Part shown: positions 57,646 to 64,000 of the stretch, in pieces
Layout: each line of letters begins with the position of its first letter
How positions within the stretch are numbered: the first letter of the stretch is position 1
Assembly: GCF_016623615.1 (NCBI RefSeq)
Contig: NZ_JAEHFX010000008.1
Span: 172,778 to 236,777 of the forward strand
Direction: 5' to 3'
Length of the DNA: 64,000 nt
Source of the DNA: Adhaeribacter terrigena
GTDB lineage: Bacteria; Bacteroidota; Bacteroidia; Cytophagales; Hymenobacteraceae
The notes under the pieces: generated by a model
Seen by the model: the letters and a program-made list of their open reading frames with translations, nothing else
Databases searched by the model: none
What the model was told of the DNA's origin: nothing
Made by a program: the position numbers and the translations under genes

Positions 57646-60129
57646 ATGCTTACTTTTTCGCAGCTTGCCTCTATTACGCACGGTTCGGTTTTGCAATTTG
57701 TGCACGATCTGCCGGTGCAGCATTTGCTCACCGATAGCCGCAAACTTGCCCAGCCGGCCAGCACGTTGTTTTTTGCTATAAAAGGCGCTTTTAACGATGG
57801 CCACGATTACGTAAGTGCTTTGTATGCGCGCGGTGTGCGTCAGTTTATTGTAGAACAGGTAGTAGAAATTCCCGGCGTAAAATCAGGTGAGAATTTTAAA
57901 TACAGTTTTCCGGAGGCTAATTTTTTGCTGGCAGAAAACAGTTTAACGGCTTTGCAGGAAATTGCGGCATTCCACCGGGGCGAATTTCTGTTGCCGGTAA
58001 TGGCTATAACGGGCAGCAACGGCAAAACCATTGTAAAAGAATGGCTCGCGCAATTGCTTAGCCCCGACGAGAAAGTGGTGAAAAGTCCGCGCAGTTATAA
58101 TTCGCAGATCGGTGTACCGCTATCGGTTTGGCAGATCAACGCTAATCATACGTTCGGTATTTTTGAAGCCGGCATTTCCATGGTTTCGGAAATGGAAAAG
58201 CTTGCCAGGATCATTCGCCCTACATTGGGGATTTTTACCAATGTTGGCACGGCGCACGACGAAGGTTTTGAGAATTCCGTGCAAAAGATCGAAGAGAAAT
58301 TGCTATTGTTTAAGGATGTAAAACTGCTTTTCTATTCTTCCGATGAAAAACTGCTGGATGAAGCGGTAAAGCGGGAAGGAATAAAAAGTTTTACTTGGGG
58401 GCACCGGCCGGATGCCGATCTGCAGATCCTTTCGCAACAAATTTCCGGCGCCAAAACCAGCATCCTTTATAAATTCGAAGGGAACGAAAACCAGATCTCC
58501 ATTCCGTTTACTGATCCAGCTTCGGTGCAAAATACGCTGCATTGCCTGGCGGTTCTGGTCTGGCGCGGCATGGCGTCCGAAACCATGCAGCAGCGGTTCG
58601 ATAAACTGCTGCCCGTAGCCATGCGCCTGGAAATGAAGGAAGCTATTAATAACTGCTACCTGATTGACGATACGTATAATAACGATCTGGCCGGCCTTTC
58701 AACGGCTTTGGATCTGCTGGTGCATCAGAAACGGCATCAGCAAAAAACGGTGATTCTTTCTGATCTGCTCGAATCTGGCTTGAACGAAGAAACGCTTTAT
58801 TCAGAAGTTGCAGCGGCCTTAAAGAACCGCGGCGTAGATCGCCTGATCGGCATTGGGAAAGTGATCAGCAGGCACCGACTCAAGTTTAGCATGAAAGCTG
58901 AATTTTACACGAACACCGCCGATTTTCTGCAGCATTTTCAATCCGATAGTTTTCACAACGAAACCATTTTGGTAAAAGGGGCGCGGGTTTTTGAATTTGA
59001 AAAGATCGTAGCGCTTTTTGGTAAAAAAGTGCATGGCACGGTGCTGGAAGTAAACCTGAATGCGCTGGTACATAACCTGAATTTCTACCGCAGTAAACTG
59101 CAGCCCGAAACCAAAATCATGGTAATGGTAAAAGCCTTTGCTTACGGCAGCGGCAGCTACGAAATCGCCAATATCCTGCAGTTTCACCGGGTAGATTATT
59201 TGGCGGTTGCTTATACTGACGAAGGCGTTTTGTTGCGGGAAAACGGCATCAGTTTACCGATCATGGTCATGAATCCTTCGGCAGATAGTTTTGCGCAGCT
59301 GCTGCGATACCATTTAGAGCCGGAAATTTATTCCCTGAGCCAGCTCCGCAGTTTTTTAACCTTTATCCATACCGATTCTGCGCCCGCCTACCACATTCAC
59401 TTAAAGCTCGATACCGGCATGCACCGCTTAGGATTTACCAAACCTGATTTCGAAGAATTATTTACTTTATTACAAACCGAGCCGCGCGTGCAGGTCGCCA
59501 GCATTTTCAGCCACCTCGCCGGGGCCGACGAAGCCCTGCACAACGATTTTTCGAAGCAGCAAATAACCAGCTTCCGGGAAATGGCTGCTGAGATTGAGTC
59601 CAAAATCGGTTATTCGGTTACCAAGCACATTCTTAACTCGGCGGGTATTGTGCGTTTCCCGGAGCATCACCTGGATATGGTCCGGCTCGGCATTGGTCTT
59701 TATGGCGTGGAAGCTACCGGCACCGAACAGGATGCTTTGCAAAATGTAGGCACGCTCAAAACCACCATTTCCCAGATCAAACACATTCAGCAGGGCGATA
59801 CAGTTGGTTACAGCCGCCGCGGCCTGGCCGAAACTGACCTTGAAATTGCTACGCTGGCCATTGGCTACGCCGATGGCTACGACCGTCGTTTTGGCAACGG
59901 TAACGGCGAAGTGCTGATAAACGGCCAAACTGCCCCCATAATCGGGAATGTGTGCATGGATATGTGCATGGTAAACGTAACCGGCCTGCAGGTTTCCGAA
60001 GGCGATGAAGTGGTGGTGTTTGGCCAGGAATTACCAATCACCAAACTGGCTGCCAAGATCAATACTATTCCATACGAATTGCTGACGAATGTAAGCCCAC
60101 GGGTGAAACGGGTTTTTTATTCGGAGTAA
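57646..60129 (+). CDS. murF-alr: Bifunctional UDP-MurNAc-tripeptide:D-Ala-D-Ala ligase / alanine racemase
   Basis: I start at ATG 57646 (MLTFSQLASITHGSVLQFVH), since the TTG nine codons upstream lies in the promoter. The 827-residue chain joins two enzymes of cell-wall synthesis. The first half is MurF, with the ATP-binding loop MAITGSNGKTIVKEW, then KSPRSYNSQIGVPLSVWQ and FGIFEAGISMVSEME. The second half (from about 460) is alanine racemase, with the PLP lysine in VMVKAFAYGSGSYEIAN and HLKLDTGMHRLGF, VRLGIGLYG and IGYADGYDRRFGNGNG. The fused enzyme makes D-alanine and joins D-Ala-D-Ala to the precursor. This fusion is typical of Bacteroidota. Confidence 0.96.
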   Translation: MLTFSQLASITHGSVLQFVHDLPVQHLLTDSRKLAQPASTLFFAIKGAFNDGHDYVSALYARGVRQFIVEQVVEIPGVKSGENFKYSFPEANFLLAENSLTALQEIAAFHRGEFLLPVMAITGSNGKTIVKEWLAQLLSPDEKVVKSPRSYNSQIGVPLSVWQINANHTFGIFEAGISMVSEMEKLARIIRPTLGIFTNVGTAHDEGFENSVQKIEEKLLLFKDVKLLFYSSDEKLLDEAVKREGIKSFTWGHRPDADLQILSQQISGAKTSILYKFEGNENQISIPFTDPASVQNTLHCLAVLVWRGMASETMQQRFDKLLPVAMRLEMKEAINNCYLIDDTYNNDLAGLSTALDLLVHQKRHQQKTVILSDLLESGLNEETLYSEVAAALKNRGVDRLIGIGKVISRHRLKFSMKAEFYTNTADFLQHFQSDSFHNETILVKGARVFEFEKIVALFGKKVHGTVLEVNLNALVHNLNFYRSKLQPETKIMVMVKAFAYGSGSYEIANILQFHRVDYLAVAYTDEGVLLRENGISLPIMVMNPSADSFAQLLRYHLEPEIYSLSQLRSFLTFIHTDSAPAYHIHLKLDTGMHRLGFTKPDFEELFTLLQTEPRVQVASIFSHLAGADEALHNDFSKQQITSFREMAAEIESKIGYSVTKHILNSAGIVRFPEHHLDMVRLGIGLYGVEATGTEQDALQNVGTLKTTISQIKHIQQGDTVGYSRRGLAETDLEIATLAIGYADGYDRRFGNGNGEVLINGQTAPIIGNVCMDMCMVNVTGLQVSEGDEVVVFGQELPITKLAAKINTIPYELLTNVSPRVKRVFYSE

Positions 60130-60231
60130 GGCTTGCGTTTTGGATCGCAGATCAAGCAGATGAAGGAATTTTGCAGATTTCTTGTTGAAAGATTTATAAA
60201 TCAGGAAACAGGTTAGGAAAATACCGGGTTT

Positions 60232-60261
60232 GACTTTTGCAAGCTGTAAGCATACCGTTTT
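60232..60261 (-). repeat. A30 element
   Basis: Read on the minus strand: core AAAACGGTATGCTTAC, six bases, arm CAAAAGTC, between converging genes. Confidence 0.8.
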
Positions 60262-60297
60262 CAAGGCTTTCTTCCTGAAAAGTAGTCCGCATAAAAC

Positions 60298-60331
60298 AAA
60301 AAGTCCCGCCGGGTAACCAGCGGGACTTTTT
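60298..60331. terminator. Bidirectional intrinsic terminator
   Basis: AAAAAGTCCCGC pairs with GCGGGACTTTTT between converging murF-alr and the sulfatase-like gene. Its right arm is also the arm of the A30 copy at 60324. Confidence 0.9.
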
Positions 60332-60353
60332 GGTGCTAAAATGAGAGCGTTTT
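60324..60353 (-). repeat. A30 element joining a stop codon to a terminator
   Basis: Read on the minus strand: core AAAACGCTCTCATTTT begins in the last base of the stop at 60353-60355, six bases, arm AAAAAGTC, which is the terminator stem. Confidence 0.8.
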
Positions 60354-61951
60354 TATGGACGTGCCGGAAAAACAGGGCCTAACTGTTTTGTTTTAACTGC
60401 TTGTGTTACATCTGTAAATTTATAAGGCTCATTTTCCGGAGAGTAATAACTTTTATCCGGAAGCAACGGCAGGTTGCTATTAAAGTATTTATTCAATACT
60501 ACTCTGAAAATATTTACCGGCGAAATTTCCTGATAAAGATTGGAGGTATCCTGATCAGGAAAATAAAACGCACTCAGGTTGGCAAACGATTCAAAATGAT
60601 TTGAAGCGTCGATATTATTGATATGGCAGTTTAAGCGAGCACCATGGTCACTTTGAATAATAACGATTGGCGGTTTGTTTGAATTGGCAAATATGGTATC
60701 TAAAGTTTGCAGGAGTTTTTTATTAAGAAATTTTAACTGCTCTACATAAGCTTTTTGATGTTCCTGGTATTGAGCCTTGTAGTCGGCTGGTAATATTTCT
60801 GTGGCAACATCATCGTTACGATAAATATCAGGGTGGTTTCGTACGCGGGCGGCATTTCCAAACTGATCGAATACAAAAGGAGGGTGGGGTGATAAAATAT
60901 GGATCTGTACGAATTTTGGTCCGGGAATACGAATGGCGTCTTTTATGTGCGTAAATGGATATAGAACCGTGGTGCGATGAATATTATAAATATCTTTCGG
61001 AAAAAAGGATTGCATAAGATCCGGGATCGGCGAAAGATTAATAAGTGCGTAGTCAAGTTCCGATAAGCCAACCCCGGGGCTAAAGTAGTGATCAGCGTCG
61101 CTTATTTCAGTGAAATTTACTCCTGATGAAAAACTTACATATTTAAAATTGTGTTTTGTTAATATCCGGCGAAGCCTGGACTTTTGTATCAGTTCTTTTG
61201 CATGAACAGAACCAGCGTTACTTGATTTTTTGACATCGATCAGATTTTGCAGATAGTCAAAATTTAATGAGGAAGGAATAGAATGAATTGTTTTAAAATA
61301 ATTGGAAGTGCTTTTTCGGGATATATAAAAGCCGCGGTTAGACAGTTCATTTAAAAATTGTTGATTATCGTAATGGTATGTTTCCTTTAAAACATCTTGC
61401 CTGCCATAGGCATCCATGATAAAATAATAGATATCAGGCTTTTCTTCGTGAGAGGTGGTTGTAAAAACCGGGTTTGTAAGTTTTAACTTAGCAATCGGCT
61501 TTAGAGTTTTTTGGGTTATTTGTAAAACGGAAGGCAATAAGAGAATTGCGGCAGAAATGTTTAAAATGAGATTTAAGGCATTGAAGTTGTTTTTACTTCT
61601 GAATAAACAAAAGGCAAAGCCCGCTAATAGGAAGAATAAAATGATAATAAGTTGCCTGTGACGGGGTAATATGAATTCAGTAACGGAGCTGGTTTGAATT
61701 ACGGAGAAAAGCGGATTATACAAAAAGAAAACCAGCACAAAAACAGACGTAAACAAACCTGCTTTACACCAATTCCGGAAAAGCACCCAACTAAATAAAT
61801 AAACGACTAAGGTTAACAATAACGCGATCGCCAACGGTGCCCACACTTGTTGCATGGCAACCATATTCACATTCTCGGCATACAGAAATAGCACCGGAAA
61901 TGCGGCAAAAAGGAATGGATGGAATATTTTATCTTTTAAAAGTTCAGTCAT
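60353..61951 (-). CDS. Sulfatase-like (alkaline phosphatase superfamily) membrane protein
   Basis: The 532-residue protein has five N-terminal membrane helices (to about residue 155), then a periplasmic catalytic domain of the sulfatase/phosphoethanolamine transferase fold. It includes KPDIYYFIMDAYGRQDVLKE with the first metal-site Asp, FVQIHILSPHPPFVFDQFGN, and PPIVIIQSDHGARLNCHI with the DHG metal motif. It may transfer or hydrolyse phospho- or sulfo-groups on an envelope lipid or sugar. The ATG overlaps the upstream methyltransferase stop by four bases (61948-61951), so the genes are coupled. Confidence 0.85.
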   Translation of the reverse strand: MTELLKDKIFHPFLFAAFPVLFLYAENVNMVAMQQVWAPLAIALLLTLVVYLFSWVLFRNWCKAGLFTSVFVLVFFLYNPLFSVIQTSSVTEFILPRHRQLIIILFFLLAGFAFCLFRSKNNFNALNLILNISAAILLLPSVLQITQKTLKPIAKLKLTNPVFTTTSHEEKPDIYYFIMDAYGRQDVLKETYHYDNQQFLNELSNRGFYISRKSTSNYFKTIHSIPSSLNFDYLQNLIDVKKSSNAGSVHAKELIQKSRLRRILTKHNFKYVSFSSGVNFTEISDADHYFSPGVGLSELDYALINLSPIPDLMQSFFPKDIYNIHRTTVLYPFTHIKDAIRIPGPKFVQIHILSPHPPFVFDQFGNAARVRNHPDIYRNDDVATEILPADYKAQYQEHQKAYVEQLKFLNKKLLQTLDTIFANSNKPPIVIIQSDHGARLNCHINNIDASNHFESFANLSAFYFPDQDTSNLYQEISPVNIFRVVLNKYFNSNLPLLPDKSYYSPENEPYKFTDVTQAVKTKQLGPVFPARP

Positions 61952-63317
61952 GATCTTGCCCGCATAAAATACAAAGTCCGTTCACTTTCCTGGATCAGAT
62001 ACGTGCCTTCAATAGAAAAAACGGTACTAAAAATGGCTTCGAAAGTGGCCTGGTTATACTCCGGGAAAATATCGGGGCGGGTAGCTAAAAGTTTCTGTAC
62101 CTGAGAATCGGTTTTGGGTACAAATTCGATAATCAAAGTATGGCAGTTCCGGCTGAAAAATTCAGCAATTAATTTTAAAGGCAGATTATTGGAAATTGCT
62201 AAATGGTGAACCAAAGCCAATGCCAGGATCATATCGGCCGGACCGCGTTCGTTTAAATTATTTCTTTCCTGATTCTGCCAGCCCAAAGCGGGGCTTGGAT
62301 TTGTGAGATCAAGGAGAAGCGGTAATACGTTGGGCAGGCGGTTGTTGCGGTAATGTTTTTCTACGGCAGCGGCATCAGAATCAAAGGCCAGCACGAGGCT
62401 AGCTTTTTCAGCGGCAAGCTGACTGAATTCGCCGGTATTGGCGCCCAGATCCCATACGATCTGTGGTTTTTCCTGCGAAGTAATGAGCCTAATGAGTCTT
62501 TTTTTATGGGTAAAACTACTGCCGGAATAATTGGTGTTGGAATAATATTCGCCCCATTCAGTACCACTTGGTGCCCAGTGCAGTTTATTTATAGCGGTTT
62601 TCAAATGTTCAGTCAGATGTTTTAAACCAGCCTCGCCCATATTTAACTTTTTAGTTGAGGTAGTTTGATTGGCGTATTTCTGCTGACTGCTGGCATGCAG
62701 ATGAATATGACTAAGCAAGGAGAAGTGCGACCAGGTTTTCCAAGGCAGGAGTTTGCTGGCTAGATCCAGCGGAATTCCATCCAGATGTACGCGCAACAGC
62801 TGATTTAAACGCACATCGGTAAAATGCATGAGCGCAAGCGGAGCCAGAAAATGCTGGCAGAATTGCCCATAAGCTATCCAGGGCGTGCCAGGTTCGTGTT
62901 TTTCGAAAGAAAGCGTATCGATGAAAATGGTTGTCCGTGCCGGAATTGTACATTGTAAGCGCTGGCATCTTTTAAAACCATGCCGTGCGCTAACGCTACT
63001 TCCTGAATCTGCAAAGTAAGCAATGCGGCAGCCTTCAGCTGACTGAAACTCCACTCGTAAGGGTAAGAAATAAACGGTATGGTTTGGGGCTTTAAAACCC
63101 GGTAAGCATTTTCTGGTAAAGGGGCTGCCCAATCGCTTTCTTCATGCGGAATCAGCAGGTTTTGGGAAACAAGTTGCTGGTAAAGTCCGGAGTTAAGTAA
63201 GAGGTCGTAATTTTCGCGGTAGGCAATATTTACCTGCCGGTAAACCTGGTTTTGTGCCTGAAAAATAAAGCCGGCCGGATCACGAAACGAAGCCGGGTGA
63301 ACCAAGCTATTGTTCAT
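61948..63317 (-). pseudogene. Class I SAM-dependent methyltransferase, one frameshift
   Basis: Two frames together make one protein. From ATG 63317 the first frame gives MNNSLVHPASFRDPAGFIFQ through IPFISYPYEWSFSQLKAAAL and GMVLKDASAYNVQFRHGQP, and it then runs into unrelated residues. The continuation IFIDTLSFEKHEPGTPWIAY, FCQHFLAPLALMHF and LRVHLDGIPLDLASKLLP lies in another frame from about 62930. One missing base near 62928-62932 explains it. The rest has the SAM motif VWDLGANTGEFSQLA and DMILALALVHHLAISNN. There is no long homopolymer, so this could be a true mutation or an assembly error. The gene lies between a small membrane protein and the sulfatase-like gene. Confidence 0.85.
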
Positions 63318-63531
63318 TGGTAGGAGGATGATTCTTTTTGCTGCCAGTTAAGCTTTTAAAAAATGCTGCTATTTTCAACCAGAAAACCTTAATGGCAAAC
63401 AATCCTCCCAGAATGCCAGCCAGAATTACCTGTAAAATCATGCTGCCCGAACCCGGATTTATATAAGCCATTGCCGGTTTGGCCAGCATCAGGAATATCA
63501 GCGTTATTTTCAGAATAGCAAATTTTCTCAT
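63307..63531 (-). CDS. Small membrane protein with YINPGSGS motif (74 aa)
   Basis: The protein has a signal-like first helix (ILKITLIFLMLAKPAMA), the motif AYINPGSGSMILQVILAGIL and a second helix, then a basic tail. Small proteins with a Y(I/x)(D/N)PG(T/S)GS motif are often found beside methyltransferase and sulfatase-like genes. Its stop overlaps the methyltransferase start by 11 bases, so it heads a three-gene operon. A TAnnTTTG box lies 29 bp upstream. Function is unknown. Confidence 0.8.
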   Translation of the reverse strand: MRKFAILKITLIFLMLAKPAMAYINPGSGSMILQVILAGILGGLFAIKVFWLKIAAFFKSLTGSKKNHPPTNEQ

Positions 63532-63559
63532 TTTCAGGAATGTTTATTTGGCGCGTATA

Positions 63560-63567
63560 CAAAGTTA
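63560..63567 (-). promoter_or_regulatory. Probable -7 promoter box of the three-gene operon
   Basis: On the minus strand TAACTTTG matches TAnnTTTG, 28 bp before the ATG at 63531. Confidence 0.6.
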
Positions 63568-63711
63568 CGGTTTTTTGTCCGTGCTTTTAGTTTTACTTCC
63601 AGCATCCTAACATTTCATTATTTCCTTTTAACCTTCCTGGTCATACAGGTTTTTAAGCCCTCTTCCTTAAAACGGATAGGCATAAGATAAGTACCGCCGG
63701 AGAGCCAGCGG

Positions 63712-63741
63712 GACTTTTTGATGTTGAAAGAATAGCGTTTT
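63712..63741 (-). repeat. A30 element
   Basis: Read on the minus strand: core AAAACGCTATTCTTTC, six bases, arm AAAAAGTC. The flanks CCAGCGGGACTTTTTG and AGCGTTTTTATGG match those at 60324. Confidence 0.85.
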
Positions 63742-63777
63742 TATGGGCGTGCTTTTTCGTTTTCGCCCCAAAGATTT

Positions 63778-63807
63778 TACTTTTTAAGCTTAAAACCCTA
63801 CCGTTTT
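63778..63807 (-). repeat. A30 element
   Basis: Read on the minus strand: core AAAACGGTAGGGTTTT, six bases, arm AAAAAGTA. Confidence 0.88.
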
Positions 63808-63843
63808 TATTTGATTGGAAACTTTCACCTGGCTGGAAACAAA

Positions 63844-63873
63844 AAAAGCCCCGAAAGTATTTTCGGGGCTTTT
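63844..63873 (-). terminator. Intrinsic terminator
   Basis: AAAAGCCCCGAAA pairs perfectly with TTTCGGGGCTTTT around a 4-base loop, downstream of the gene entering from the right edge. Confidence 0.92.
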
Positions 63874-63903
63874 GAGTTTTGGAAGCTAGAACGATAGCGT
63901 TTT
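63874..63903 (-). repeat. A30 element between terminator and stop codon
   Basis: Read on the minus strand: core AAAACGCTATCGTTCT, six bases, arm CAAAACTC leading into the terminator. Confidence 0.82.
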
Positions 63904-63927
63904 TCGCTTTAAGGGTTGATCTGTGAA

Positions 63928-64000
63928 TTATTCCACGATCAGCTTGCGGGTAGCTACGTTTCCTTCAGAAGCGATCTTCAAGATGTAGATTCCTTTGGCC
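63928..64000 (-). CDS. C-terminal end of a type A T9SS secreted protein (partial)
   Basis: Only the last 23 residues are in the window: AKGIYILKIASEGNVATRKL, then IVE and TAA (63928-63930). The pattern (K/x)GIYIL+I..EGNV.TRKLIVE is the end of the T9SS type A sorting domain. The rest lies beyond the right edge. Confidence 0.8.
   Translation of the reverse strand, partial: AKGIYILKIASEGNVATRKLIVE

Larger units (their letters stand above)
63532..63927. other. Intergenic region with three A30 copies and terminators
   Basis: It holds the operon promoter, A30 copies at 63712, 63778 and 63874, one full terminator and a decayed copy of the terminator plus A30 unit found at 60306-60360. No coding frame is seen. 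Confidence 0.7.

Noticed and set aside
62018..62047. A30-like match in the methyltransferase gene
   Set aside because: AAAACGGTACTAAAAA with arm CGAAAGTG has the 9-mer, but the rest is weak and the protein sequence can explain it. Not counted.
63071..63100. A30-like match in the methyltransferase gene
   Set aside because: TAAACGGTATGGTTTG with arm TAAAACCC falls on the highly conserved PQTIPFISYPYEW segment, so coding constraint may explain it. Not counted.
1..64000. CRISPR array, tRNA, rRNA, prophage or insertion-sequence genes
   Set aside because: No direct-repeat array with regular spacers, no recognisable tRNA or rRNA sequence and no integrase or transposase frame was seen. The repeats are dispersed, not arrayed.

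Overview
The window looks like chromosome from a member of the Bacteroidota, most likely order Cytophagales and close to Hymenobacteraceae (Hymenobacter, Pontibacter or Adhaeribacter type). The reasons are type IX secretion C-terminal domains of both kinds (5941-7875, 49632-52064, 56897-57514, 63928-64000), a MurF-alanine racemase fusion, DUF5686, DUF4834 and gliding-type secreted proteins, an RND pump fused to its outer-membrane factor, and promoters with a TAnnTTTG -7 box. No rRNA, tRNA, CRISPR, phage or insertion-sequence gene was seen. It reads as ordinary core genome with unusually structured intergenic DNA.

Layout. 1-2865 is glycine decarboxylase (gcvP, cut by the left edge). 3810-8615 holds an AlaDh/PNT-family dehydrogenase, a low-GC orphan, a secreted type B T9SS protein and a DUF4345 protein. 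8669-12000 carries the cbpM/cbpA co-chaperone pair and small stress-type genes (PRC-barrel/SHOCT). 12370-18615 is the 2-oxoglutarate dehydrogenase cluster sucA-sucB-lpd. 18950-25828 has a DUF3616 protein, a zinc-dependent phospholipase C-like protein, a VTT membrane protein, a disordered protein, msrA, a YetF-like protein and a 59-residue KGG-type protein. 26092-28800 holds a basic secreted protein and three related secreted proteins in a row. 29029-36125 has a helical-repeat protein, an M48 protease, two lysine-rich histone H1-like proteins, a DsbA-like protein, recX, a DUF4230 protein and a D-cysteine desulfhydrase/ACC deaminase relative. 36493-40013 is an FkbM methyltransferase-DUF4834-YfhO operon. 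40504-46111 is a metal efflux system (CusA-CusC fusion plus CusB). 46310-49123 is a short carB. 49632-57514 has surface and envelope proteins and a RarD-like permease. 57646-60129 is murF-alr. 60353-63531 is a small membrane protein, a frameshifted methyltransferase and a sulfatase-like membrane protein.

The main discovery candidate is a dispersed 30-bp element (called the A30 element here) with the fixed layout AAAACGSTAKGSTTTT, six free bases, then AAAAA[GC]T[CGA]. I list 52 copies in 64 kb, one per about 1.2 kb, in both orientations. Most are intergenic. Many abut or overlap start and stop codons, or dock onto the A-tract of an intrinsic terminator. A few lie in frame inside genes (sucA, the CusA-CusC linker, and three in the DUF5686 protein). 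A strong short core, flanking A/T tracts at fixed spacing, this density and the link to terminators recall DNA uptake sequences of Pasteurellaceae and Neisseria. A REP-like repeat or a binding site for a chromosomal protein is also possible. Other dispersed repeats (GC-rich palindromes and three kinds of long inverted-repeat elements) share the intergenic DNA.

All calls were made by eye. Family names rest on recognised motifs and typical length, not on a database search.
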